From assembly GCA_934432885.1 (NCBI GenBank), contig CAKRYY010000035.1:1-29440 (forward strand): a stretch of 29,440 bases of DNA, in the 5' to 3' direction. The notes under the pieces are model-generated. The model had not been told where the DNA came from, did no database searches, and saw only the letters and a program-made list of their open reading frames with translations. This document shows, one piece after another, positions 7,780-15,144 of this stretch; positions within the stretch are counted from its first letter, which is position 1, and every line of letters begins with the position of its first letter. This stretch comes from an uncultured Lachnospiraceae bacterium. GTDB lineage: Bacteria > Bacillota > Clostridia > Lachnospirales > Lachnospiraceae. Both the position numbers and the translations under genes were made by a program.

Positions 7780-8541
7780 ATGCTTACGCAGTTTTCAAGA
7801 ACGGAGCTGTTGCTCGGAAAAGAAGCAATGGAAAAACTAAAAAATGCGCGGGTCGCAGTCTTTGGAATCGGTGGTGTTGGCGGCTACGTGTGTGAGGCGT
7901 TGGTTCGAAGCGGCGTCGGAGCATTTGATCTGATAGATGATGATAAGGTCTGCCTGACCAACTTAAACAGACAGATAATAGCGACCAGAAAAACGGTCGG
8001 GAAGTATAAGACGGATGTTATGCGGGAACGGATTCTGGAAATCAATCCAGATGCGGCGGTACAGACGTATAAGTGCTTTTTCCTGCCGGAAAATGCCGCA
8101 GAGTTTCCGTTTGAGAAGTATGATTATATTGTGGATGCGGTGGATACGGTGACTGCAAAGATAGAGCTTGTGATGAAGGCGCAGGAGATGCAGGTGCCGA
8201 TTATCAGCAGCATGGGAGCAGGAAATAAGCTGGATGCCAGCCAATTCAGGGTCGCAGATATTTATAAGACAAAGGTATGTCCGCTTGCAAAAGTAATGCG
8301 GCGTGAGCTTAAAAAACGGGGCGTGAAGAAATTAAAGGTTGTATATTCGGAAGAAAAGCCCATTAGACCGATGGAGGATATGTCGATTAGCTGCAGGACA
8401 AACTGCATCTGTCCGCCCGGTGCAAAGCATAAGTGCACAGAGCGGAGAGATATTCCAGGCAGTGTTGCCTTTGTTCCTTCTGTTGTCGGTATGATTCTGG
8501 CAGGAGAAGTAATAAAGGATTTGTGCGCGGTGGAAAAATAA
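7780..8541 (+). CDS. tcdA: tRNA threonylcarbamoyladenosine dehydratase (TcdA/CsdL, ThiF-MoeB fold)
   Basis: A 253-residue E1-like adenylating enzyme that cyclises t6A37 of ANN-decoding tRNAs to ct6A in an ATP-dependent reaction. The Rossmann loop GIGGVGG lies at 29-35, the ATP-contacting segment DLIDDDKVCLTNLNRQ at 50-65, and VDAVDTVTAKIEL provides the adenylation-site Asp region. A C-terminal CRTNCICPPGAKHKC cluster contains several cysteines. MoeB and ThiF partners are absent here, and the TcdA-typical N-terminus FSRTELLLG is present. It sits 18 bp after the TetR-GNAT gene and is probably co-transcribed with it. It converges on the lacI gene with only nine bases between stop codons. Confidence 0.9.
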   Translation: MLTQFSRTELLLGKEAMEKLKNARVAVFGIGGVGGYVCEALVRSGVGAFDLIDDDKVCLTNLNRQIIATRKTVGKYKTDVMRERILEINPDAAVQTYKCFFLPENAAEFPFEKYDYIVDAVDTVTAKIELVMKAQEMQVPIISSMGAGNKLDASQFRVADIYKTKVCPLAKVMRRELKKRGVKKLKVVYSEEKPIRPMEDMSISCRTNCICPPGAKHKCTERRDIPGSVAFVPSVVGMILAGEVIKDLCAVEK

Positions 8542-8561
8542 ATATTTCCATTATGAAATAT
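8542..8561. terminator. Weak convergent hairpin between tcdA and lacI
   Basis: ATATTTC (8542-8548) pairs with GAAATAT (8555-8561) around a six-base loop; the minus-strand reading continues into TTATTTTTCC. It overlaps the end of lacI. The stem is short and AT-rich, so terminator function is uncertain. Confidence 0.3.
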
Positions 8562-9552
8562 CGGTACTATTCCTTATGATAAGCCTGCCGCCGATGAGTT
8601 GCTTACAATCGGTCAGCTCATGGTCAGAAATTGCCTGTGTCAGCAATTTGACAGCCTGTTTTCCAATAAGTGCCTTTTGTACCTGCATGGTAGAAAGTGA
8701 TGGTGAGTTGACGGCAGAAAACATGATGTCATCAAAGCCAATGACACGAAGACTGGCGGGAATTTGATAGCCAAGCTCTGTCAATGCCTTCATTGCACCG
8801 ATTGCAATTGTATCATTATCGGCAAAGGCACAGGGGGGAAGTGAAAAGCCTTCGGTGCTGCAATATCTCTTCATATCAGCATAAGAGCCAAGCAGAGTCG
8901 GCTCTAAATGAAATACATGTTCCGGTGCACAGGTAAGATTAAATTTTTGGCAGGCATCATAAAAAGCCTGGGAACGATCCTCAAAATTCTGAATAGACAT
9001 CTGGCTTTTCAAGTAGCCAATATTTTTAAAACCGAGCGTAGCCAGATGGGAAACTGCAGTATAGACCATTTCGTGATTGTTCATCGTAATCGAATTACAG
9101 GGGAAATGCGGCATACGGTTATCAATGACAACATAAGGAACGGGTATCCTGTCAAGGAGCGGATAGGTGGTGCTGTCCAATTCTGTACCTAGGACAAAGA
9201 TGCCGCTTAGCAGTGAAAAATCAATGTTTTGCAGAGTGTCATCCAGTGCATTATGAGAAATTTCGATTCGAAGAGTATATCCATATTTTCTGCATTCTGC
9301 CTCTACAGAATCCAAAATGGCAGCAACAAAGCCAGTGTTCTCTTCTACGAGAAAGCCGTTTTTAATAAATTTCAAAAAGAGAAAGCCTTTTGCAGCAGCT
9401 GGCATATTTTTAAAAGGACCATAATGATATTTTTGCAGGAGATTTAATATTTCCTGCCTTTTTTTTTGGCTGATGCCAGGTTTATTATTTAAAACCATAG
9501 ATACTGCGGCAGAAGAGACGCCTGCCAGCTCGGCAATGTCTTTCAGAGTCAA
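8551..9552 (-). CDS. LacI-family transcriptional regulator of the divergent sugar operon
   Basis: A 333-residue protein starting at TTG 9552 (minus strand), with GAGG eight bases upstream; the nearby ATG is out of frame. The N-terminal LacI helix-turn-helix TLKDIAELAGVSSAAVSMVLNN occupies about residues 2-23. A periplasmic-binding-protein-like effector domain follows, with the typical YVVIDNRMPHFPCNSITMNN and CAFADNDTIAIGAMKALTELG segments and the terminal VIGFDDIMFSAVNSPSLSTM motif near 265-285. It is transcribed away from the ABC/AllA/DhaKL operon across a 373-bp gap. This is the usual layout for a local repressor that releases DNA when the transported sugar, or its phosphate, binds. The inducer is unknown. 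Its own sigma-A promoter is visible upstream. Confidence 0.9.
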   Translation of the reverse strand: MTLKDIAELAGVSSAAVSMVLNNKPGISQKKRQEILNLLQKYHYGPFKNMPAAAKGFLFLKFIKNGFLVEENTGFVAAILDSVEAECRKYGYTLRIEISHNALDDTLQNIDFSLLSGIFVLGTELDSTTYPLLDRIPVPYVVIDNRMPHFPCNSITMNNHEMVYTAVSHLATLGFKNIGYLKSQMSIQNFEDRSQAFYDACQKFNLTCAPEHVFHLEPTLLGSYADMKRYCSTEGFSLPPCAFADNDTIAIGAMKALTELGYQIPASLRVIGFDDIMFSAVNSPSLSTMQVQKALIGKQAVKLLTQAISDHELTDCKQLIGGRLIIRNSTDIS

Positions 9553-9603
9553 GAGAAAACCTCATTTCCTAATTTTATTTCCAAATCTGTATTACCTTTA
9601 TTA

Positions 9604-9632
9604 ACTATAACAATCCCCGTTATTAAAGTCAA
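9604..9632 (-). promoter_or_regulatory. lacI promoter
   Basis: On the minus strand TTGACT (9632-9627) and TATAGT (9609-9604) are separated by exactly 17 bases, a near-consensus sigma-A promoter about 50 bases upstream of the TTG start. Confidence 0.75.
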
Positions 9633-9722
9633 TTTATTGCAGGAAGCTACTTAAAAACTTAAAAATTTATTTGATAGTAAATAAGGACTAATAATATTAA
9701 GATAAAACTTAAATTTTATTTA

Positions 9723-9754
9723 ATATTATCAAATAAACGATTTTTTGATAATAT
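9723..9754. repeat. Perfect inverted repeat, possible operator
   Basis: ATATTATCAAA (9723-9733) and TTTGATAATAT (9744-9754) form a perfect 11-bp inverted repeat around a 10-base spacer containing the only CG step nearby (AAACGATT). The spacer core AAACGATT resembles the central half-sites of LacI operators, so this may be an upstream operator for the divergent regulator. In such AT-rich DNA chance palindromes are common. Confidence 0.35.
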
Positions 9755-9813
9755 ATAAAATAAACAAAAAAAATAAAAATAAATATACATAATTACAAAA
9801 ACAGCACAAAGCA

Positions 9814-9842
9814 TTGACAGGGAAAGTGGAAAGTGATATGGT
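9814..9842 (+). promoter_or_regulatory. Promoter of the ABC-AllA-DhaKL operon
   Basis: A perfect -35 TTGACA (9814-9819) and TATGGT (9837-9842) are spaced by 17 bases. Transcription should start near 9849, inside the following repeats, and the leader is about 75 bases long. Confidence 0.75.
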
Positions 9843-9844
9843 AA

Positions 9845-9888
9845 AAGTGCTTAACAAAGTACTGAAAAGTACTTAATATCTACTTAAC
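9845..9888 (+). promoter_or_regulatory. Tandem AAGTACTTAA-type operator repeats over the start site
   Basis: Three ten-base units, AAGTGCTTAA (9845-9854), AAGTACTGAA (9857-9866) and AAGTACTTAA (9867-9876), are followed by a partial fourth, TACTTAAC (9881-9888). The third contains a perfect AAGTACTT palindrome. They begin just after the -10 box, where a bound repressor would block initiation or elongation. The core lacks the central CG typical of LacI sites, so the cognate regulator is not certain. Confidence 0.5.
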
Positions 9889-9925
9889 ACAATGGGAGCG
9901 TAGAGAAAGAAAGGGAGGTAACAAA

Positions 9926-10987
9926 ATGAGAAAAAGTTGGATTGCAATTGGAATGTCGGTTTTGATGACGGCAGTAATGCTTACAGGCTGTGGAGGAAGC
10001 AGCGCATCGGATACATCGGCACCAGATTCTTCAAAAGAGACAGTACCTGTAGCTGAAAATGCGGATGCGGAACAGGCAAATGCTGCAGGAGGTACAGCCT
10101 ATAAGATTGCGGTCGTGCCAAAGATGACGAATATTGGATGGTTTCAGAGAATGGAGGAAGGAGTAAAAAATTACAATAACGAAAAGGGAACGGATTATGT
10201 TTATCGTGGTTCTGCAGAAGGAGCAGATCAGGCTGGAATCGTAGAACAGATGCTTGCAGAGGACTGGGATGCAATTTGTGTTGTACCGTTTGATTCCGAA
10301 TCCCTTGCACCTGTCTTGGAAAAAGCACGCGAACAGGGAATCGTGGTGATTACGCATGAAGCAGCTTCTATGGACCCTAAATATTTCGATTATGATATTG
10401 AAGCATTTGTAAATGCAGATTATGGTACACATTTTGCAGAAAAACTTGCTGAATTATCCGGAGGAGAAGGGAAATATATTCAATTTGTAGGCGATTTGAA
10501 CAGTGTATCACATAATGAATGGTGTGATGCTGCGGATAAATATTTCACAGAAAATACAAAGATGGAAAAATTAGGACGCTATGAAACCGGAGATGATACA
10601 ACATCCTCTTATAACCAGACAAAGGAACTTTTGCAGGCAAATCCTGATATTGTAGCAATTGAGGGCTCTGCTTCTACGGATGTTGTAGGTGCAGCACAGG
10701 CTGTTGATGAACTGGGATTAACCGGAAAAGTAGCGGTAGTGGGAACTTCCATGACTTCTATTGCAAGAAATTATGTTGAAAAGGATGTAATCAATACTTT
10801 TTCAGTATGGGATCCAGCGAAAGCAGGGCAGGCAATGATTGAACTTGCGATCAATGTGCTTGATGGGAAAACACCGGATAGTCTGCCAGTGGAAGGATAT
10901 GAAAAACTTGCAGCGGATGGAACAGTTCTGTATGGAAACGCACGTGTAGATGTTGATAAGTCAAATTTGAATGATTATGATTTTTAG
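9926..10987 (+). CDS. Lipoprotein substrate-binding protein, sugar ABC transporter (Peripla_BP_4 type)
   Basis: A 353-residue lipoprotein: the signal peptide ends in a lipobox VMLTGC with lipidated Cys22, followed by a Ser/Asp-rich linker to about residue 55. The binding domain begins YKIAVVPKMTNIGWFQRMEEGVKNY and resembles the autoinducer-2/rhamnose/ribose cluster of pentose/hexose binding proteins. WDAICVVPFDSESLAPVLEKAREQGIVVITHEA is the typical hinge-adjacent segment, and IVAIEGSASTDVVGAAQAV the second lobe. It captures the ligand outside the membrane for the ATPase and two permeases encoded next. The start follows GGGAGG. A strong hairpin separates it from the ATPase gene, as often seen where binding protein is needed in excess. 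No sequence feature fixes the ligand. Confidence 0.9.
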   Translation: MRKSWIAIGMSVLMTAVMLTGCGGSSASDTSAPDSSKETVPVAENADAEQANAAGGTAYKIAVVPKMTNIGWFQRMEEGVKNYNNEKGTDYVYRGSAEGADQAGIVEQMLAEDWDAICVVPFDSESLAPVLEKAREQGIVVITHEAASMDPKYFDYDIEAFVNADYGTHFAEKLAELSGGEGKYIQFVGDLNSVSHNEWCDAADKYFTENTKMEKLGRYETGDDTTSSYNQTKELLQANPDIVAIEGSASTDVVGAAQAVDELGLTGKVAVVGTSMTSIARNYVEKDVINTFSVWDPAKAGQAMIELAINVLDGKTPDSLPVEGYEKLAADGTVLYGNARVDVDKSNLNDYDF

Positions 10988-11027
10988 TCAGATAAATATA
11001 AGCTAATAGATTTTGTACAGGTGCAGC

Positions 11028-11066
11028 GAATCCTCATGCGACAAAAAATACGCCGCATGAGGATTC
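11028..11066 (+). other. Strong intra-operon hairpin after the binding-protein gene
   Basis: GAATCCTCATGCG (11028-11040) pairs perfectly with CGCATGAGGATTC (11054-11066), a 13-bp stem with a 13-base A-rich loop. No U-tract follows, so it more likely protects the 3' end of the binding-protein message, or partially attenuates, than fully terminates. Confidence 0.65.
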
Positions 11067-11092
11067 ACTATTAGATAGGAGGAGAACAGCTT

Positions 11093-12601
11093 ATGTCTGG
11101 AGCGCCCTTTTTAAGACTGGAAGGTATAAAAAAATCGTTTGGTGGAGTCCATGCGCTCAGAGGTGTTGACCTTGAGGTTAAAAGAGGAGAAATACATTGT
11201 CTTGCAGGAGAAAATGGCTGTGGAAAATCAACATTGATAAAAGCGATTTCAGGCGTTCATGAACCGGATGCAGGAAATATTTGGATAGATGGCGAGAAAG
11301 TAAAGAATATGAAGCCGATGGATGCAATCCGGCGGGGAATCCAAGTGATTTATCAGGACTTTGCAGTTTTTCCGAATCTGACGGTGGCAGAGAATATTGC
11401 GTTAAATGGTGAATTGAAAAACAAGGCAAAATTTGTTAATTGGAAAGAAATACGCAGGATTGCCTGTGAGGCAATGGAACAGGTTGGAGCTGAGATAAAT
11501 CCTGATATCAGGCTGGAAAGGCTCTCCGTTGCAAATAAGCAGATGGTGGCAATCTGCAGGGCTATAATCAATGATGCCAAATTATTGATTTTAGATGAAC
11601 CTACGACGGCACTTACTGCGCGGGAGGTAGAGAAACTATGGACAATTATTAGAACGCTGAAAGAAAAAGGGATAGCGATTATGATAGTCAATCATAAGCT
11701 CGATGAAATATACCGAATTGCTGACAGACTGACGATTCTGCGCAATGGAGAATATATTTCGAGCGGGCCGATTTCGGACTATGATCAGGCACGTTTTACA
11801 AAGGACATGACTGGGCGGGATATTGTAGAAAAGAAATATATACCGCCTGTTTCTGAAGAGGAAGTATTAAGAGTAGAGCATCTTGGAAGAAAAGGTGGAT
11901 TTAATGATGTTTCATTTACACTGAAAAAAGGAGACGTATTAGGAATCACAGGACTTTTAGGAAGCGGCAGGGGCGAGATAGGAGAAGCACTTTTTGGACT
12001 TGCACCTGCGGATGAAGGAAAGATATTCCTAAATGGAAAGGAATTGTCTATACAAAGTGTAGATGATGCTATACGAAATGAAATTGGTTATGTTCCCGAA
12101 GACAGGCTGACACAAGGGTTGTTTATGGACAGGTCTATCAGGGACAATACTGTTGTTGCATCCATCCGCAGATATATGAAACATTTGAGGTTGGATGAGC
12201 AGGAAATGGAAGATGCTGCTATGCATTGGATAAAAGAAATTGATATTAAGGCACCTTCACCAAGACCGGCAGTGCGTACCCTTTCGGGCGGAAATGCACA
12301 GAAGGTTGTGATTGCAAAATGGCTAAATACTGAGCCCAAATTATTTATCCTGGATGGCCCTACTGTTGGTGTAGATATTGGTGCGAAGGCGGAGATACAT
12401 GCTATTTTACATGAGCTGGCCGGACGGGGAATAGGGATTATTGTTATTTCGGATGATCTTCCAGAGCTGGTACAGAACTGCAATAAAATTCTGGTTATGA
12501 AGGATGGAATGAGTTCTGGCATTATAGACAATAGCATTGATGAAATTTCACTTGGAAAGTTGCTGATTGGAGCAGAGAAAGGAGGAACCGTGCATGAGTG
12601 A
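11093..12601 (+). CDS. Sugar ABC transporter ATPase (RbsA/MglA-type, two nucleotide-binding domains)
   Basis: A 502-residue cytoplasmic ATPase with two tandem domains, normal length for the RbsA/MglA/AraG/LsrA group. The first domain has Walker A GENGCGKST at 39-47 and Walker B LLILDEPTTAL near 163-173, with the atypical signature LSVANKQM usual in this group. The second has the degenerate P-loop GLLGSGRGE near 295 that is characteristic of the family, and signature LSGGNAQK near 405. It energises import through the two permeases. The start follows AGGAGGAG. The last eight bases overlap the next gene, indicating translational coupling. Confidence 0.93.
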   Translation: MSGAPFLRLEGIKKSFGGVHALRGVDLEVKRGEIHCLAGENGCGKSTLIKAISGVHEPDAGNIWIDGEKVKNMKPMDAIRRGIQVIYQDFAVFPNLTVAENIALNGELKNKAKFVNWKEIRRIACEAMEQVGAEINPDIRLERLSVANKQMVAICRAIINDAKLLILDEPTTALTAREVEKLWTIIRTLKEKGIAIMIVNHKLDEIYRIADRLTILRNGEYISSGPISDYDQARFTKDMTGRDIVEKKYIPPVSEEEVLRVEHLGRKGGFNDVSFTLKKGDVLGITGLLGSGRGEIGEALFGLAPADEGKIFLNGKELSIQSVDDAIRNEIGYVPEDRLTQGLFMDRSIRDNTVVASIRRYMKHLRLDEQEMEDAAMHWIKEIDIKAPSPRPAVRTLSGGNAQKVVIAKWLNTEPKLFILDGPTVGVDIGAKAEIHAILHELAGRGIGIIVISDDLPELVQNCNKILVMKDGMSSGIIDNSIDEISLGKLLIGAEKGGTVHE

Positions 12602-13607
12602 AAAAAGCAGGAGCTTAAAGCTTGCATTTACCAGTACACCGATGATTTTGGTTTATGTTATGGTGGCATTCTGTTTAGCTGCGGCAATACGTCAGCCAGC
12701 ATTTTTAAGTCCGGCTACGTTAATCAATTTGAGTCGTGCCGGTATCTTTACAATGTGCTTTGCAATATGTGAAATGGTGGTCATTATTTCAGGTGGAATT
12801 GATGTATCTTTTCCGGCTGTTGGCTGTGTGGCAATGTATGTGCCAATGTATTTATATTACAATGACATGGGATGCGATAGCGTATTGTTTTTCTTTGGAA
12901 TAGCAATGCTGATAGGATTGATTTTTGGAGTCCTGAATGGCGTTCTGGTTTCCTTTCTAAAGTTACCTCCGTTAATTGCGACTCTTGCGACAAGCAGTGT
13001 CGCATCAGGTGGACTGATTATGGTGCTGGGAACACGGGAATTTACAACATTGCCTGACTCGCTCCAGGCACTTTATAGCATCAATCTGCTTACTTATGTA
13101 GATCCGGCAACGGGATTTACATATCCGCTTACAATATTGTTCCTTATTCCGGTTGTCCTTTGTATAGTGGTGGCATTTATAATGAGATACACCATGCTGG
13201 GACGTGGCATTTATGCTATTGGCGGGGATAAAAATGCCGCAAGGATTGCTGGATTTAATGTGCGTGCACTACAGTTTACTGCTTATATTTTTTGTGCAGT
13301 TATGGCCAGTGCAACAGCAATGATTTATACAACTTTGATGCATTCCAGCACAACGACGGCACTGATGGGAGAAGAGATGATTATTATAGCTGCCTGTGTT
13401 GTCGGTGGCTGCAGGTTGACTGGTGGACATGGAAGTGTTGGCGGAACTGTGCTGGGAGTACTGCTTATTACCTTGGTACAGAATAACCTGAATATGCTCG
13501 GAGTGCCGACTTGCTGGCAGACCTTTGCTGTTGGTGTTGTTCTGCTACTTGGAGCAGTGCTCTCCTCTATACAGGCAAAACGTATTTCGAAAATGGGAAA
13601 AGTATAA
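12594..13607 (+). CDS. Sugar ABC transporter permease (RbsC-type), first of two
   Basis: The start is set at ATG 12594, eight bases after AAAGGAGG (12578-12585) and overlapping the ATPase stop; an earlier in-frame ATG at 12567 lacks this site. The 337-residue membrane protein has about eight to ten hydrophobic segments and the family signature region GGIDVSFPAVGCVAMYVPMY near residue 66, plus YAIGGDKNAARIAGFNVRAL near 205 that contacts the ATPase. BPD_transp_2 proteins of this kind form the pore; two different permease genes imply a heterodimeric channel, as in LsrC/LsrD or RhaP/RhaQ. Confidence 0.9.
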   Translation: MSEKSRSLKLAFTSTPMILVYVMVAFCLAAAIRQPAFLSPATLINLSRAGIFTMCFAICEMVVIISGGIDVSFPAVGCVAMYVPMYLYYNDMGCDSVLFFFGIAMLIGLIFGVLNGVLVSFLKLPPLIATLATSSVASGGLIMVLGTREFTTLPDSLQALYSINLLTYVDPATGFTYPLTILFLIPVVLCIVVAFIMRYTMLGRGIYAIGGDKNAARIAGFNVRALQFTAYIFCAVMASATAMIYTTLMHSSTTTALMGEEMIIIAACVVGGCRLTGGHGSVGGTVLGVLLITLVQNNLNMLGVPTCWQTFAVGVVLLLGAVLSSIQAKRISKMGKV

Positions 13608-13620
13608 GGAGGGTGGAAGG

Positions 13621-14625
13621 ATGAAGCATAATTTAAAAAATGGTAGACGCTCTCTGGATACCCATGTTGTGACGATTCTTGGCTTGATGGTGCTTGCACT
13701 TGTCCTGATGGCAGTTTTACAGCCTGCCAGTTATTTTACATTAAAAAATGCAAAATCTATGATTTTTCAATTTCCTGAGTATGGAATACTGGCTTTTGGC
13801 ATGATGGTATGTATGATTGCTGGTGGAATTGATCTTTCTCTGGTTGGCATTATGAATTTTTCAGGAGTAATAGCGGCATTGATAGTAACAAAGCTGACGG
13901 CGGAGGCTAATGGGTTTCAGACAGCGTTTGTGATTTTGCTTGCAATTATTACAGCAATTCTGGTAGGTGGTCTGTGTGGAGCCTTCAATGGATTTGTTAT
14001 TGGATATTTTAATATTCCGGCAATGCTTGTAACGCTTTGCGGACTTCAGCTTTATACAGGACTTGCTTATGGAATTACGGGAGGACCAGCAGTTAATGGT
14101 ATGTGTGATGCCTTTAAGGATATAGCAAATGGCAGTATTGGAGGCATACCGTATGTGCTGTTTATCTTTCTTTTGGTGCTTTTGGCAGTTTCCTTTGTTA
14201 TGCGAAGCACGGTATTCGGAAATGAAATCTATTTTTTGGGAAGTAATGCAAAAGCATCGCGCTATAGTGGAATCAATACTCTGAAAGTAACGATTATGAC
14301 ACACACATTCAGTGGTATGCTTGGTGGTATTTCAGGTATTCTTATTACAAGCCATTTGAATAGTGCCAAGAGCTCAAATGGCTCTACTTATACACTGTTA
14401 ACACTTCTGATAGTAGTGTTAGGCGGTGTTCATCCGGATGGAGGGAAAGGACGGGTGCTTGGAGTAACGCTGGCAACAATCCTTTTGCAGGCAATCGCTA
14501 ATGCTTTTGGACTGTTACATATGGATGACAATGCAAAAACCTTTGTGAATGGTTGTCTGCTTGTAGCAGCGCTTCTGCTGGATGTATATCTTGACCGGCG
14601 TTCTGCCAGGAAAAAAGAGGAATAA
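13621..14625 (+). CDS. Sugar ABC transporter permease (RbsC-type), second of two
   Basis: The start is ATG 13621, preceded by AAGGAGGGTGGAAGG and 13 bases after the first permease stop; the longer frame upstream overlaps the previous gene and is rejected. The 334-residue product has many hydrophobic segments and the family signature MIAGGIDLSLVGIMNFSGVI near residue 61, with YFLGSNAKASRYSGINTL near 205 as the coupling-loop region. It is a diverged paralogue of the preceding permease and probably pairs with it. The C-terminus is charged (RRSARKKEE) and cytoplasmic. Confidence 0.9.
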   Translation: MKHNLKNGRRSLDTHVVTILGLMVLALVLMAVLQPASYFTLKNAKSMIFQFPEYGILAFGMMVCMIAGGIDLSLVGIMNFSGVIAALIVTKLTAEANGFQTAFVILLAIITAILVGGLCGAFNGFVIGYFNIPAMLVTLCGLQLYTGLAYGITGGPAVNGMCDAFKDIANGSIGGIPYVLFIFLLVLLAVSFVMRSTVFGNEIYFLGSNAKASRYSGINTLKVTIMTHTFSGMLGGISGILITSHLNSAKSSNGSTYTLLTLLIVVLGGVHPDGGKGRVLGVTLATILLQAIANAFGLLHMDDNAKTFVNGCLLVAALLLDVYLDRRSARKKEE

Positions 14626-14653
14626 AAAATTGAAAAAAATAAGGAGGTAGAAA

Positions 14654-15118
14654 ATGAAGATGGTAAAGGTTGAGATGCTTACACAGGAAGCATTCAAGCC
14701 CTTTGGGAGGGTGCTGACAACGCAGGAACGAAAGGCAGGTGGAAATCCAAAATCACATTTATGGTATCCTCAGGTTGAAATTATTGAGAATCCAACAAGC
14801 ATAAATTTAATGAAAGTGATACCACGTCCTTTTGTGCTAAAGGATTTTGAGGGGCATGCCCATACAGCAGAAAATCTGATTCCGATGGATGGAGATTTGA
14901 TTGTGGGGGTCGCACCGGCAGGAACGCTCCTGACAGATAAAATCAAAGCGTTCTATATACCGCAGGGACTTGGAATTTCGCTAAATCCTAATGTATGGCA
15001 TGCGGTGCCATTTGCAGTTGGAAAAGAAGTGATGAGTTGCGTTATATTTAAAAATAATACAAGTACAGAGGATATTTATTTTGATATTCTTTCAGAGGAA
15101 CTTGGGCTTATACTTTAA
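14654..15118 (+). CDS. Ureidoglycolate lyase (AllA)-like cupin enzyme
   Basis: A 154-residue protein with the AllA fold pattern: EMLTQEAFKPFGRVL at the N-terminus, GHAHTAENLIPMDGDLIVGVAP in the middle with His68 and His70, and LNPNVWHAVPF with the conserved Trp-His at 115-116. AllA converts ureidoglycolate to glyoxylate and urea. However, no purine or allantoin genes are nearby and the gene is embedded in a sugar transporter-kinase operon. A related reaction on the transported compound (lyase, isomerase or epimerase) is therefore more likely, but that is inference. The start follows AAGGAGG (14641-14647). DhaK begins 26 bases after its stop. Confidence 0.75.
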   Translation: MKMVKVEMLTQEAFKPFGRVLTTQERKAGGNPKSHLWYPQVEIIENPTSINLMKVIPRPFVLKDFEGHAHTAENLIPMDGDLIVGVAPAGTLLTDKIKAFYIPQGLGISLNPNVWHAVPFAVGKEVMSCVIFKNNTSTEDIYFDILSEELGLIL

Positions 15119-15144
15119 ATAACAGATTGACAGGAGGAATGGAT

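Larger units (their letters stand above)
9553..9925. other. 373-bp AT-rich divergent control region
   Basis: There is no gene here. Reading rightwards it holds the lacI promoter (9604-9632, minus), a very AT-rich stretch with short imperfect palindromes including TTATTT-N6-AAATAA at about 9667-9684, a perfect 11-bp inverted repeat (9723-9754), the operon promoter (9814-9842) and tandem operator-like repeats (9845-9888). No riboswitch fold was recognised. Confidence 0.6.

Noticed and set aside
9553..9925. Riboswitch or small RNA in the long divergent gap
   Set aside because: Only AT-rich palindromes and promoter elements are visible; no conserved aptamer pattern was recognised.
9926..14625. 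An lsr (autoinducer-2) uptake operon
   Set aside because: The transporter resembles the Lsr/Rha group, but no LsrK, LsrR, LsrF or LsrG is present; kinase genes are DhaK/DhaL, so AI-2 cannot be named as substrate.
14654..15118. Allantoin/purine degradation gene allA
   Set aside because: Fold fits, but there are no allantoin genes nearby, and the operon is a sugar-type import and kinase system; the gene symbol is therefore left blank.
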